From positions 186,001 through 250,000 of the forward strand of contig NZ_PYOC01000001.1 in assembly GCF_003026215.1 (NCBI RefSeq): a DNA stretch of 64,000 bases. Direction: 5' to 3'. The notes under the pieces were generated by a model that saw nothing but the letters and a program-made list of their open reading frames with translations, had not been told where the DNA came from and ran no database searches. The position numbers were made by a program, and so were the translations under genes. Source of the stretch: Photobacterium indicum. GTDB taxonomy: Bacteria; Pseudomonadota; Gammaproteobacteria; Enterobacterales; Vibrionaceae. Of this stretch, positions 1-9,202 are shown one piece after another; position 1 is the stretch's first letter; each line of letters begins with the position of its first letter.

Positions 1-190
1 ATACAATGATTCCTTTTGTATCTCGAAATCCCTTGTAAGCATGAAGCATGATTTAAAAAAGGTTCTGTTTCTCGCAAAAAATAACGCGAGTCAAAACAAC
101 CCTCAAGATCTTAACTGTAGACGATAAATTGACGATAAAGTATTTTTTTGTAGTTAATACATTTGGTTGTATTAAAAATAAGAGAGGTTG

Positions 191-205
191 ATTTACAGTG
201 TAAAT
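191..205. promoter_or_regulatory. parS2: parS2-like centromere site
   Basis: The palindrome ATTTACAGTGTAAAT is a perfect match to NTTTACANTGTAAAN, the ParB2 binding consensus known for chromosome II of Vibrio cholerae. It lies in the gene-free first 252 bases, downstream of ycdX, 38 bp from a second copy. ParB2 is encoded about 3 kb away. Assignment rests on the motif match and context. Confidence 0.85.
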
Positions 206-228
206 AGATTCTCAAGGTGAAAAACAAA

Positions 229-243
229 ATTTACACTGTAAAT
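229..243. promoter_or_regulatory. parS2: parS2-like centromere site
   Basis: ATTTACACTGTAAAT is a second perfect match to the parS2 consensus, 38 bp from the first and just downstream of the ycdX stop. The paired spacing suggests a ParB2 loading cluster. I see no gene in bases 1-252 apart from the two sites. Confidence 0.85.
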
Positions 244-252
244 AGAAACACG

Positions 253-993
253 CTAGAGGTGAGCTAACTCTGAAATCGTACTTTTACCTCTCTCCTCAAG
301 GAAGTTCAGAAAAGATCGAGGATGACGAGTTATAATACTCTCGGTTGGAAAGTTAACTTTTTTCAATAACGGTTCAACACTTTCAAAGTTACCCACATCA
401 GCAGCGAAGTGAGCATCAGATCCAGTTGTAATTCGACCACCAATTTCTTTTATATACATTGCTATGTCTTCACAACGGATTTCGCTACCAACACGTGAAC
501 CACTTAATGATGAGTTATTTATTTCCATCACAACGTTGTGCTTAGCTGCTTCCTTAAAAACAGATTCAAAGTCAAAATCGTAATTGGGATTCCCAGGATG
601 CCCAATCGCATCAACGCGGCCAGAACGAATAACATTTAGCAAAGCTTGGGTATGATCTGCTTTATTGGTGTATCTAAACACAGGCTCATGAAAACTCGCC
701 ATAACCCAATCTAATTGATTGATAATGCGTTCTTCTAAATCAATCTCTCCCTCAATATTTAAAATATTCGCTTCAACGCCACGTATAACAGCAACCCCAT
801 GAAGAATACGTGGAATAACTCGTTGGTTTGCGAAATGCCAAAAATGCGGAGCACCAGGCATCGTCGGGGCATGATCTGTCACACAGAACATTTCCAACCC
901 TCTTTGCGAGGCAGCCGCGGCATTTTCCAATACAGTGCTATAAGCATGGCCGCTAGAAATTGTGTGCGTATGTGTATCAACAAGAAACTGCAT
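253..993 (-). CDS. ycdX: PHP-family phosphatase YcdX
   Basis: A 246-residue cytosolic metal-dependent phosphatase of the PHP superfamily. The N-terminus carries the metal-binding DTHTHT motif (residues 6-11) followed by SGHAYS. Further conserved histidines and aspartates appear in VTDHAP, ASFHEP, AIGHPGN and the C-terminal GSDAH, as in E. coli YcdX with its trinuclear zinc site. Length is typical of the family. It begins 12 bp after the tmcA stop on the same strand, so the two are probably co-transcribed. The physiological substrate is not established for the family; YcdX has been linked to swarming in E. coli. Confidence 0.88.
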   Translation of the reverse strand: MQFLVDTHTHTISSGHAYSTVLENAAAASQRGLEMFCVTDHAPTMPGAPHFWHFANQRVIPRILHGVAVIRGVEANILNIEGEIDLEERIINQLDWVMASFHEPVFRYTNKADHTQALLNVIRSGRVDAIGHPGNPNYDFDFESVFKEAAKHNVVMEINNSSLSGSRVGSEIRCEDIAMYIKEIGGRITTGSDAHFAADVGNFESVEPLLKKVNFPTESIITRHPRSFLNFLEERGKSTISELAHL

Positions 994-1005
994 AATGTCC
1001 TTTTC

Positions 1006-3138
1006 CTACAATGAAGATTGATAATGCTGGGTAATGTAAGAACGTAAAGCATGTTCTGCATGTTTTCGACTTGGTAATGAAAACTGCGCAACAACCGTAT
1101 CCCAACTCTGTTTCTGAAGCACTTTAACCACCGCCAAAGCCGCAGTAGGATCATGGATAAAATCGTCTGAACTGACCCATTCAGATAACCAAGATTCAAT
1201 ACTCGCGATAGCTAAATCATACCCTAACCCTCCTTGACAATAACAACTTAATTGAAGGTCACGAAACGATAATGGCAGCGGCATGTACGTCGCAATATCT
1301 AACTGCGCAGAAGAATATTGAAAAAGGGAAATGAATAACTCATTCTCAAGCTCATTAAATTGTTCAACTCGTTGGCTTAAGAAGTTTGCTGAAAATAGCG
1401 AAACAGCACATTGCTGCCAAGATTGTGCCGCGTCAGATATTGGTTGAACTGTTAATAAAGAATGGGTACCACTAGAAGCATCTTTGGTTACGCCTAAACG
1501 AATAGGTAAGAAACCTGCTTTGCGCCAAAAAGACACCAACTCAGGGGCAGCGGCAAAACTGGTTCCGATATAATCTAACTGTTGTTGACCAGCCCACTCT
1601 TGAGTAAAATCCAATAATGATGAACCAATGCCTTGTTGTTGTAAAAAGGGATGCACAGCGATACGAAGTATACGTGCACAATGCTGAGTTGCCCCTTGTG
1701 GGATTCCGATATGAGCCGCTACAGATTGCGCTAATAAATGTCCCTTTACTCTCCGCTTGCCTAACATAATTTGCTGCGCTAAATCGGTGTCGAAACCACC
1801 TTCAAGAGAGACTAAACAACAACCAACAATGCTACTATCACCCTCGTCACTCTTCAACTCTGCCACTAATAACTGCATATTAGCGTCATCAAGCAGTTGG
1901 CTAATATCATTAGGCGAAGTTTGATAATGCGCGTTAATTAAAAGCCCAAACAACGAAGATAACAAAGCTTCATCAACAATAAGTTCTTTTGTTGGCACCG
2001 TGCGATACGTAATTTCTAAGCTCGCTCTTGTTGATAAGCGATGACTTGGGATAACATCAGTATCGAGTAATAAAGCGCGAAATACCCAATTCTCTAAGGG
2101 GTCGTTAATCGCCCAGCGAATAGGTTGAGTAATCGATAACTGACGCCATTGTGGTGTTTGCAGCTCAAGTTGTTGACGAAACTTGATAGCAAAACCTCGC
2201 CCAGTCCCTTCATAACCATGAATCGTACTGGCGAAAGCCACGCGGTTATACTGGCTCAACATCTGCGAAAGTAAAGGTGCTGGAATGGCAGCTGCTTCAT
2301 CAACAATCAGGAAATCTATGTCGGGCAGTGTTGTCAGTAATGTATCTGGGGCGAAAAAAACCATGTCACTCGATTCGAACGATAGACTTTTTTGTTGATT
2401 ATAATCGATACCTAATGCGTTTGCGGCTCTTGTAAATAAAGTATTCACATTCGCAAAACTTGGCGATGTCACCGCAATACGAATTCTACGTTCCGTCATT
2501 AAACTTGCTGCAGCGATACCTAACGCAGACGATTTCCCTCGGCCTCGATCAGCAGTTAAAACAAGAGGACGTTTTCTATGTCCAGTCACCACTTTTTTAA
2601 TCGCTTCAACAGCTAACGTTTGCTCTTGAGTTAAACAATTGAAGCGTAAATCTTGGTAATCATTTCTAGCGAAATCAGAAGGAGGAAGATCTGGAAGGCA
2701 AGTCTCTGACTGCTGAATCAGCAAAACATCAGGTTGAGATAACAATCGAACTAAGCGCTGAATAAAAGGCAATTGTGTTTGCGTATCATCAAACCAGCCA
2801 CTCGGAACTAATAGCAGTAATAAGCCCCCACCAATAACAGTGCCAGAAAGTGCGCCAAATGCATCAGCGTCAAAGCCGTTATGCGCATTAAATACTAAAC
2901 AATGCGTTTCTTGTCCTAAGAGCTTTTTTGCTTTTTTAATCGATAATGAGTCGGCGTTTTCAGGCGCATTCTCCCCAGCCCAAAAATAGCTTGGATAACC
3001 AGAAGTAAAGGAATTAGCAAATTCAGTTCCCCACGCTAGGTCACCCGCTAATACCACTAAATGACGGCAATTAGCGTTCTTTGCTTGAGCTATTAATTGG
3101 GATGAAAAAGGTAATAAATCAGACATAGTGATACTCAT
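1006..3138 (-). CDS. tmcA: tRNA(Met) cytidine acetyltransferase TmcA
   Basis: A 710-residue cytosolic enzyme that makes N4-acetylcytidine at the wobble base of elongator tRNA-Met, using acetyl-CoA and ATP. In order: an N-terminal DUF1726-type domain; an RNA-helicase/ATPase module with the Walker A motif TADRGRGKSS near residue 197 and the Walker B-like LIVDEAAAIP near 278; a GNAT acetyltransferase domain around residues 430-560 (RILRIAVHPFLQQQGIGSSL); and a C-terminal tRNA-binding tail. The length is as expected. A second ATG four codons in (MSDLLPF) is also possible. It is transcribed toward ycdX, and a strong hairpin at 3225-3244 separates it from parB2. Confidence 0.92.
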   Translation of the reverse strand: MSITMSDLLPFSSQLIAQAKNANCRHLVVLAGDLAWGTEFANSFTSGYPSYFWAGENAPENADSLSIKKAKKLLGQETHCLVFNAHNGFDADAFGALSGTVIGGGLLLLLVPSGWFDDTQTQLPFIQRLVRLLSQPDVLLIQQSETCLPDLPPSDFARNDYQDLRFNCLTQEQTLAVEAIKKVVTGHRKRPLVLTADRGRGKSSALGIAAASLMTERRIRIAVTSPSFANVNTLFTRAANALGIDYNQQKSLSFESSDMVFFAPDTLLTTLPDIDFLIVDEAAAIPAPLLSQMLSQYNRVAFASTIHGYEGTGRGFAIKFRQQLELQTPQWRQLSITQPIRWAINDPLENWVFRALLLDTDVIPSHRLSTRASLEITYRTVPTKELIVDEALLSSLFGLLINAHYQTSPNDISQLLDDANMQLLVAELKSDEGDSSIVGCCLVSLEGGFDTDLAQQIMLGKRRVKGHLLAQSVAAHIGIPQGATQHCARILRIAVHPFLQQQGIGSSLLDFTQEWAGQQQLDYIGTSFAAAPELVSFWRKAGFLPIRLGVTKDASSGTHSLLTVQPISDAAQSWQQCAVSLFSANFLSQRVEQFNELENELFISLFQYSSAQLDIATYMPLPLSFRDLQLSCYCQGGLGYDLAIASIESWLSEWVSSDDFIHDPTAALAVVKVLQKQSWDTVVAQFSLPSRKHAEHALRSYITQHYQSSL

Positions 3139-3224
3139 AAAACAACAACCTACTGATCATAGCACCCGATGATATACCCAAGCTAGACCGCTATCTGATC
3201 TAGTTAAATACCAGATATAAAAAA

Positions 3225-3244
3225 GCCACGTCGACTGACGTGGC
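3225..3244. terminator. Probable terminator downstream of parB2
   Basis: An 8-bp perfect stem (GCCACGTC / GACGTGGC) with a GACT loop lies just past the parB2 stop. T-rich sequence follows on the minus strand and A/T tracts flank both sides, so it could act in either orientation. It should insulate parA2-parB2 from tmcA. Confidence 0.75.
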
Positions 3245-3268
3245 CTTTAAATAAAAAATCAAAAAAAC

Positions 3269-4243
3269 TTATTTTAAATAATCGTTTAAATAAGCCAAAA
3301 TATCTTCGACTTGGCGATCACTCATTTTTTTTAGTTTAAGCTGAAGCTTGTCACCATCTCGAGTAAAAGTCACTTTTCCTTTAACCAATTCTTGCGCTTT
3401 GGCCTTTTCAACTAAAAGCTTGGGCTGCAGTGAGTCCCCCATTTGCTCAAGTTGAATCGTGACTTCTCGCGTAATTCTAGTAATGCCCTGCGCATCAATT
3501 CGCTTCCACATCGCACTGTCAGCTGACGTTAATTGTTCAATTAACTGCTGCTGCTGTTGCCCTGCAAGGCCAAAGTAAATACGATGTAATTTAACAATTG
3601 TTGGTCGACCTAATTCACCAACACTTGGATATGCCATTAGCAATTCCATTGGTAAACTTGCCGCTTTCAATGCACCACTGACTAATGCTTCACTGCACTG
3701 ACAATATTTGGCGAGCTCTTTTTGATCCGTAACTTTGCCACTATCAAGCAGGGCTTGCATCTCTTTGCCACGTTCAAATAATGACAAGGGTTTATGTGCA
3801 TTTGCGACATCAGATAGAAATTTAGCATGTTCTGTATTAATGCCTTTTGCGACATAAATCAGAAAGTCTTTATCAGCTAAAATACATGACATACGACGAC
3901 GGCTACCGTCGAGTACTTCAATTTTGCCATCTTCTAGCCAACGACCAACAGCAGGATACTGCTGACCACGATCTTTTAATGTGGTAAGAATGTCGGCTAG
4001 AGCATGCTCAGTTAAAAACGCTTGTTCACGTGCATTTTGTGAAAAAACCTGGGTTTTCGTTTTTACTTCTGCGGCATTAATTTTAATCAGCTCAAAAGCA
4101 ACCGTTTCTTCACCTGCAATTGCAAGTTCAATAACAGCGGCTTTATCTTTTGCTGCTGTTTGTGCTTCTGTCACATTGGTTGCACGGCGTTTATCCGCTT
4201 TACCAAACAGACGAGCATTAAGATCTTTGGTTTTAATCGCCAT
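3269..4243 (-). CDS. parB2: Chromosome II partition protein ParB2
   Basis: A 324-residue ParB-family, CTPase-type DNA-binding protein that loads at parS2 and forms the centromere complex for chromosome II segregation. The N-terminal ParB/Srx region contains the conserved DGSRRRMSC stretch (near residue 113), followed by a helix-turn-helix region (KELAKYCQCSEALVSGALKAA, about residues 175-195) and a basic C-terminal dimerisation part. It lies 8 bp after parA2, an operon arrangement typical of par loci. Five parS2 matches in this window are its probable targets. Confidence 0.93.
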   Translation of the reverse strand: MAIKTKDLNARLFGKADKRRATNVTEAQTAAKDKAAVIELAIAGEETVAFELIKINAAEVKTKTQVFSQNAREQAFLTEHALADILTTLKDRGQQYPAVGRWLEDGKIEVLDGSRRRMSCILADKDFLIYVAKGINTEHAKFLSDVANAHKPLSLFERGKEMQALLDSGKVTDQKELAKYCQCSEALVSGALKAASLPMELLMAYPSVGELGRPTIVKLHRIYFGLAGQQQQQLIEQLTSADSAMWKRIDAQGITRITREVTIQLEQMGDSLQPKLLVEKAKAQELVKGKVTFTRDGDKLQLKLKKMSDRQVEDILAYLNDYLK

Positions 4244-4251
4244 CTGTTATG

Positions 4252-5466
4252 TTACTCCTGGTTTAAATTTGCCCAGTGACTATGCATCACTCGCTCTAAT
4301 TCCAGACCAACACGCTGAATTGCATCTTGTGCTGTTGAAAGAGTTTTCTTACCCCCTTCAAACTCAGCAGCTGTTAGATCAAAAACAGTACTATACGTAT
4401 CAGCACATGTTTCAAAAGCACGGCTACGAGGAACTGTCGCCATCATTACTTGCTCTTGTAGCAGGTAATTCATCTCGGTTAATACCGATACTTGCTTTTT
4501 ATTATCATCTTCAAACATTGTTGGCATAAGTCGAATAAACTCAAGGCCATGCCATTCTTCCGGAAACATTTCATATACAGTCGGTAAATGCTGGAAAAAG
4601 TTAACGGTTGAAGCCCAATCAAGACGTTTAGCCGCACACGGAATAATCAGCGCATTTGATGCATACATCGCATTCCAAACAAGTGGATCAATGTGTGGGC
4701 CAGTATCAATCATGATGATATCGAATTCGTCAGCAATAGGATCGAGCATGCGCTCTTTTAACAAACGAACGATATCTAAGTCTTGATTTACCGCCAGATC
4801 TTGCCATGCATCCGCATTAAACATCGCATCTTCTGGGAAGGCTGCAATCGTCTTTAAGTTAGGATATTGAGTAGGCAAAACCACGTTATCCATCAAGAAA
4901 TCTCTATCCATTTCTTGACCTTCTGGCACATTTCCAAGCATTACATCGACGGCAGAATAAATGGTATCTTGCTTGCCAACACTGATTAATGGGTTCAGAA
5001 ATAGACGTAATGATCCCTGTGGATCGAGGTCAATTAAACAAATACGGTAACGCTTATCAAGGTCAAGTGCCAAACAAGCCGCAATATGAACGGCAGTCAT
5101 TGATTTACCAGTACCGCCTTTTTGGTTTTGGACGTTAACAACCCAAGGCTTTCTTCCCGCACCTTCACGTTCATGAAAAGCAGGTTTTTTAGCTGCCTTC
5201 ATTAACTTATGCGCTTCATCTAGCGTAATTGAATAATGATTAGCATTATTTTTTGTAAATTGATGCCCCGTCGCTTCCATACGAGAAATTGCATCATCAA
5301 GCTTTCTGCGCGTTAATCCAGAACGTGTTTCCATCAATGCTTTTGACATTGGAGGGAAGTGTTCATCACGGCGTTCTTCTAATACGATCTCAATTCGATC
5401 AGCTTGAACCTGTTTTGTTTGCTCAGCAATATTGAGCAAATTCTGTATCGTTTTTTCCCTATTCAT
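4252..5466 (-). CDS. parA2: Chromosome II partition ATPase ParA2
   Basis: A 404-residue P1/P7-type ParA ATPase that binds DNA non-specifically and moves ParB2-parS2 complexes. An N-terminal winged helix-turn-helix region (residues 1-90) precedes the deviant Walker A motif QKGGTGKSMTAVH near residue 114; the Walker A' motif CLIDLDPQGSLR and the Walker B-like IIMIDTGPH follow. The long N-terminal domain is what distinguishes chromosome II ParA from the shorter chromosome I type. It is first in the parA2-parB2 operon and diverges from the origin and rctB. Confidence 0.94.
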   Translation of the reverse strand: MNREKTIQNLLNIAEQTKQVQADRIEIVLEERRDEHFPPMSKALMETRSGLTRRKLDDAISRMEATGHQFTKNNANHYSITLDEAHKLMKAAKKPAFHEREGAGRKPWVVNVQNQKGGTGKSMTAVHIAACLALDLDKRYRICLIDLDPQGSLRLFLNPLISVGKQDTIYSAVDVMLGNVPEGQEMDRDFLMDNVVLPTQYPNLKTIAAFPEDAMFNADAWQDLAVNQDLDIVRLLKERMLDPIADEFDIIMIDTGPHIDPLVWNAMYASNALIIPCAAKRLDWASTVNFFQHLPTVYEMFPEEWHGLEFIRLMPTMFEDDNKKQVSVLTEMNYLLQEQVMMATVPRSRAFETCADTYSTVFDLTAAEFEGGKKTLSTAQDAIQRVGLELERVMHSHWANLNQE

Positions 5467-5677
5467 TTTTATTATTCGCCATTACTGTTGACTGCAATCC
5501 ATTGTACAGCAAAGCAAAACTAGAACAATAAAAAGCTGAACATATGGATGTGATGTTAATCTCAAGTAAAAAACTCCGTTAATGCAATAAAGCTAAATTT
5601 TAAGATAAATAATTGCTTGATGTTTACTGATAATCACACAGTAAACATCAAATATTAAAACTGTTACAGCGTCACCT

Positions 5678-5692
5678 TTTTACATTGTAAAT
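5678..5692. promoter_or_regulatory. parS2: parS2-like centromere site in oriCII
   Basis: TTTTACATTGTAAAT matches the parS2 consensus perfectly. It lies between parA2 and the origin control region. A degenerate copy with one mismatch in the core (TATACAATGTAAA) is at 5989-6001. Confidence 0.85.
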
Positions 5693-5730
5693 CATTCTTG
5701 AAGAAGAAAAAGAGAATATAAAACTTGCTA

Positions 5731-6290
5731 CCGGAAGCGTGATAAATTACGCCTAAACTACGGCTAGTGTAATTTCAATAATTTCAGCCTCATTTTAAAT
5801 ATGAAATCAGATAAAAACATACAACTTAGCTAATCTTGGTTCTAAACCGACGAAATACAGAAGGTAGGGGACTAAGTCAGTATTGCAGTACTTTAAGAAG
5901 ACATACGATTGAATTGGCAATGACTTGATCATCGTTCTGGTTAAAAGCGCGCTATATCGAAACAATGATCAAGAGCGAGAAGATGAAATATACAATGTAA
6001 ATTCAATAACTATGATACGAATAAGATCGGAAGTATGATCAAGGGCGATAAACAATAGCTATCAAACTTAGGGATCCCGCCGGAAGCATGTATCTCAGGT
6101 GATAATTTACGGTGAACGTAGGTTATAAAAGGGGTTTGTTGTTAACACAGACGCTAACAAAGCAAAAAAATTACGCTAAAATGGCAATAAATCGAAATTC
6201 AAACGCAAACAATAGCACTTGATCATTAATCCATAGTCGGACACATATAAAATCAGTAACATCTTACGGTTGGTGTAATTTCAATTTAAG
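5731..6290. repeat. Imperfect long repeats of the origin control region
   Basis: CCGGAAGCGTG at 5731 and CCGGAAGCATG at 6080 are each followed shortly by a GATAA-TTACG-type sequence. A second motif, TACGGCTAGTGTAATTTCAA (from 5759), recurs as TACGGTTGGTGTAATTTCAA (from about 6265). Their size and place match the 29/39-mer RctB sites that limit initiation in Vibrio cholerae, but I cannot prove RctB binding. They lie on the parA2 side of the DnaA box. Confidence 0.55.
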
Positions 6291-6422
6291 CATAATAGAG
6301 CGCTAAAACCATTGAAAAGACACTACGAGTGATAAAAGTAGGTTGAAAAGCGTTTCCATGATCATCTTTCTGTGCCAAAAAATGGGGCTTTTCATCAAAA
6401 AAGTTTAAATTAGCCGAAAGCC

Positions 6423-6431
6423 TGTGGATAA
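6423..6431. promoter_or_regulatory. DnaA box
   Basis: TGTGGATAA is a perfect consensus DnaA box (complement TTATCCACA). It is 30 bp upstream of the first iteron. A single DnaA box beside the iterons is the arrangement known for Vibrio oriCII, where DnaA assists RctB. Confidence 0.85.
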
Positions 6432-6457
6432 CCTTGGGGGTAAGCTGTAAATATATC

Positions 6458-6588
6458 TTGATCATCGTTACGAATCGCTAGTGATCATGGTTTCATGATT
6501 ATAATGATCATACTTCCAGAACTTTAATGATCATGCTTTCAATGCTTTGTTGATCACTGTTCCATAAGATCCATGATCATACTTCCAA
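6458..6588. repeat. RctB iteron array, six units at 23-bp period
   Basis: Six sites of form TGATCAtnnTTnc have their GATC at 6460, 6483, 6506, 6529, 6552 and 6575, a spacing of exactly 23 bp each time. The best copies are TGATCATACTTCCA (third and sixth). The fifth is the most divergent (TGATCACTGTTCCA). A period of about two helical turns puts all sites on one DNA face, as expected for cooperative RctB loading. Confidence 0.9.
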
Positions 6589-6642
6589 AGTGTTAACTTT
6601 TTAATTTGCTTATAATCAATGTGTTACGTGTAAATTTTCAAC

Positions 6643-6658
6643 CTGATCATTAGATCAG
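6643..6658. promoter_or_regulatory. Inverted repeat upstream of rctB, possible autoregulatory site
   Basis: CTGATC-ATTA-GATCAG is a perfect inverted repeat 125 bp before the rctB start, followed by further GATC sites at 6670, 6688 and 6730. RctB is known to repress its own gene in Vibrio cholerae through an inverted-repeat site in this position; the identity here is inferred. Confidence 0.5.
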
Positions 6659-6782
6659 TTAATCATATAGATCACTTTAAACATAAAGATCAGTATTTAA
6701 ATCTTTAAATAAAAAGAACTTTCTTTCTGGATCTTTTTAGATTATTCTTTCGGAAAGATGATGCTTCTACGGCTAATGACAA

Positions 6783-8783
6783 ATGAAACCGGCTCCAAAT
6801 AACGATAAAAAAGTAATTGAGAAAATCCTGATCCTCGATCCGCGATCTCACAAAGATGGACATTTATTTTCAATTCCGCCGGCTTTGGTTGATTGGTTAC
6901 CGCAGTATCAACATTTCAAGGGTGTGACCAAAAGCATCATTGAATTATTAAACTTGATCTCATTACGAGGCCTATCGACGAAAGACGGATTGGTTTCAAC
7001 CACTGAACTTGTAGAAGCAACAGAAGGTCAATTAACGCGTGCAGCCATTCAACAAAGGCTCAGAGCTGCTGTAAATGTTGGTTTATTTAATCAAGAACCT
7101 GTTCGATTTGAACAAGGCCTTGCTGGTAAAACCATGCTTCATCATTTCATTAATCCAGCTTTACTGATATCTCAGCTTGGCACTGGCAGCTTGTTATCAG
7201 AACAAAGTAAAGAAAAAGATAAGCAAAAGCGCTCAAAAGCATTAGCGCAAAATCATGTTAATCGACGTTTGTTAAATGAATATGGGTTAGGTACTCCACC
7301 ATCAATGCCTGATGAAGCGGATCAAATCGTTGTTTCACCCACCAGCTGGGCTGGGATCATTGATCAAGCGTTAGCCCCACCTCGTACTAAAAAAAGCTAT
7401 CAAAAGTCAATGGTTGCGATCAGTGGTACCAAAGCAATCATTGAAACACGATCTTCAAAGTCGATCATGACTGTTGATGATCTGATGACGTTATTCGCGT
7501 TATTTACGCTAACGGTTCAATATCATGATCATCACTTATCTGATTATGAGATCCAATCTCGCACCTTGGGCAATAAAACGCCAGTCTATATTACCGATAT
7601 TCTTGCCCTTCGTGGTAAAAAAGACAGTGGTCCAGCCCGTGATTCGATTCGTGAAAGTATTGATCGCATAGAATTTACAGACTTTCAACTGCATGAACTC
7701 ACAGGCCGTTGGTTAAGTGACAACATGCCAGAAGGCTTTAAAAGTGATCGCTTCCGTTTTATTGCGCGAACAATCACAGCATCAGAAGAAGCACCACAAG
7801 AAGGCGATGATGGCGAGATCCGTATTAAGCCAAATCTTTATATTTTGGTGTGGGAACCGTCATTTTTCGATGAGTTGTTAACGCGTGATTATTTCTTCTT
7901 GTTTCCACCTGAAATCTTACGTCAGCATACTTTAGTCTTTCAGCTATACACCTTCTTCCGTAGTCGTATGTCACGTCGTGCCAATGATTCAATGATGCTC
8001 AGTGAGTTAAATCAGAAACTGGCACGTAATATTGAATGGCGCCGTTTCTCGTCTGATTTAATTCGTGAATTACGCAAACTTGCTGAAGGTACGGTGACTG
8101 CTGATGTCTTTGCGGTTAATTTGTTTGGTTATCACTTAACCATCAAACCTGAAGATGTGACTAAACGTTATTGTGATTATCAAATCGATATTAAGTGTGA
8201 TGCTGATGAAGTGATCCGTTATTCTCGAGCTAAAACCACCAATGAAGGGAAGCGGAACATGGCACCAACAATGCCAAACCCGCTTCGTAACGAGATCATG
8301 CCTAAAAAGCAGCTTGATCAGTTATCCGAGATCATTGATGGTGAATTTGAACCTATTCAACGAAAAGAAGGCAGACCGAAGGGGCGTTTAGGGCGCCGCG
8401 TGAAGCTAAGAAAACACTTAGTTGAAATTAATGCTGATGAATTAACAATAGTTTTATCCAAATATACGTCATCAGAGGCGCTACAACGCAGTATAACGGC
8501 ATTATCTGCAATGACTGGTCATTCAGCGACAACTGTCACAGAAGAGTGTCAGGCGTTCTTACAGAAGCTTGAGTGGTTATATGTGGGTACTGAAGTCGTT
8601 AGCTATGAAACACTGAGTAAGACGGTTGAGTTATACAATAATCAAGAAGGTGAACGACACTTATCCATTGAGCGTCTTATTTCTGGTCTTGCAGTACGCC
8701 GTAAGGTTTGTAAGCTTGTTCATGAAGGTCATGTCAATGAACAAGTATTGGCAGCATTAGATGATGTGGCTCGTGGCGTCTAA
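6783..8783 (+). CDS. rctB: Chromosome II replication initiator RctB
   Basis: A 666-residue replication initiator specific to chromosome II of Vibrionaceae. It binds iterons to open oriCII and binds longer sites for negative control. Long blocks match what I know of V. cholerae RctB: YQHFKGVTKSI near residue 35, QLTRAAIQQRLRAAV near residue 85, SWAGIIDQALAPPRT near residue 190, and RGRLGRRVKLRKHLVEINAD-type sequence near 535. Winged-helix DNA-binding domains occupy the first two thirds. Compared with V. cholerae the N-terminus is several residues longer and the linker sequences differ. It is transcribed away from the origin. The ATG at 6783 is the first in frame. Confidence 0.97.
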   Translation: MKPAPNNDKKVIEKILILDPRSHKDGHLFSIPPALVDWLPQYQHFKGVTKSIIELLNLISLRGLSTKDGLVSTTELVEATEGQLTRAAIQQRLRAAVNVGLFNQEPVRFEQGLAGKTMLHHFINPALLISQLGTGSLLSEQSKEKDKQKRSKALAQNHVNRRLLNEYGLGTPPSMPDEADQIVVSPTSWAGIIDQALAPPRTKKSYQKSMVAISGTKAIIETRSSKSIMTVDDLMTLFALFTLTVQYHDHHLSDYEIQSRTLGNKTPVYITDILALRGKKDSGPARDSIRESIDRIEFTDFQLHELTGRWLSDNMPEGFKSDRFRFIARTITASEEAPQEGDDGEIRIKPNLYILVWEPSFFDELLTRDYFFLFPPEILRQHTLVFQLYTFFRSRMSRRANDSMMLSELNQKLARNIEWRRFSSDLIRELRKLAEGTVTADVFAVNLFGYHLTIKPEDVTKRYCDYQIDIKCDADEVIRYSRAKTTNEGKRNMAPTMPNPLRNEIMPKKQLDQLSEIIDGEFEPIQRKEGRPKGRLGRRVKLRKHLVEINADELTIVLSKYTSSEALQRSITALSAMTGHSATTVTEECQAFLQKLEWLYVGTEVVSYETLSKTVELYNNQEGERHLSIERLISGLAVRRKVCKLVHEGHVNEQVLAALDDVARGV

Positions 8784-8811
8784 ATGATAATAAAGTAATT
8801 ATCATTAAGCT

Positions 8812-8826
8812 ATTTACACTGTAAAT
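8812..8826. promoter_or_regulatory. parS2: parS2-like centromere site
   Basis: ATTTACACTGTAAAT, a perfect match to the parS2 consensus, lies 29 bp after the rctB stop, between the gene and its terminator hairpin. Confidence 0.85.
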
Positions 8827-8877
8827 ATTTTGAACAATTTGCTTTAAAGCTACTCAGGAAAAATGTGTAAATATACC

Positions 8878-8910
8878 AATGGGAGACATCACTAAGATGT
8901 CTCCCATTTT
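8878..8910 (+). terminator. rctB terminator
   Basis: A 13-bp perfect stem (AATGGGAGACATC / GATGTCTCCCATT) with a 5-base loop, followed by TTTT, lies about 95 bp downstream of rctB. It has the form of a strong intrinsic terminator. The rest of 8911-9202 holds one dispersed repeat and no gene that I can see. Confidence 0.85.
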
Positions 8911-9009
8911 TATTGGTTAGCCTTTCTCTTTTAATCATACAATCGCTAAACACATATTTTTTAACGTTTACTTTTAGCTGAATCCCCGTAAATTAGTAGT
9001 TGAATAGTA

Positions 9010-9062
9010 ATACCAATCTAGACAAGTATTTGAGCATTCTTGCTAGTTAAAATTACTTATAG
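9010..9062. repeat. Dispersed intergenic repeat, type A
   Basis: The segment beginning TACCAATCTAGACAAGTA and ending AAAATTACTTATA closely matches 43901-43953 (ATCAATCTAGATAAGTA ... AAAATTGCTTATA). Both copies are intergenic. This looks like a short non-coding repeat family of Vibrionaceae; the name is mine. Confidence 0.6.
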
Positions 9063-9202
9063 CATCGTTAGAAATTTCATCATTAGAGCCACTCGTTATT
9101 TCAATTTCTGCCTTGTTATTATCAATTTTTCCTGCGCAATTATTTGACCATTTACTTATCTAGAATGATATTGCACTTTTTACTGATGTATAAGGACGTA
9201 TT

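Larger units (their letters stand above)
5467..6782. other. oriCII: oriCII replication origin and incompatibility region
   Basis: This 1.3-kb gene-free segment between parA2 and rctB holds the chromosome II origin. The parA-proximal half (about 5680-6360) has a parS2 site, scattered GATC 12-mer-like sites (5927, 5967, 6037, 6221, 6360) and imperfect long repeats resembling the negative-control region of Vibrio oriCII. The rctB-proximal half has one DnaA box, six phased iterons, then a very AT-rich stretch (about 6590-6760) suitable for unwinding, and GATC-rich sequence leading to the rctB start. Most iterons contain GATC, so Dam methylation should affect RctB binding, as is known for Vibrio. 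Confidence 0.92.

Noticed and set aside
3981-4529. Plus-strand frame of 182 codons across the parB2-parA2 junction
   Set aside because: It overlaps two certain genes on the other strand and has no recognisable domain.
5989-6001. TATACAATGTAAA as a parS2 site
   Set aside because: One mismatch in the conserved core, so listed only as a degenerate copy within the origin and not as a separate site.
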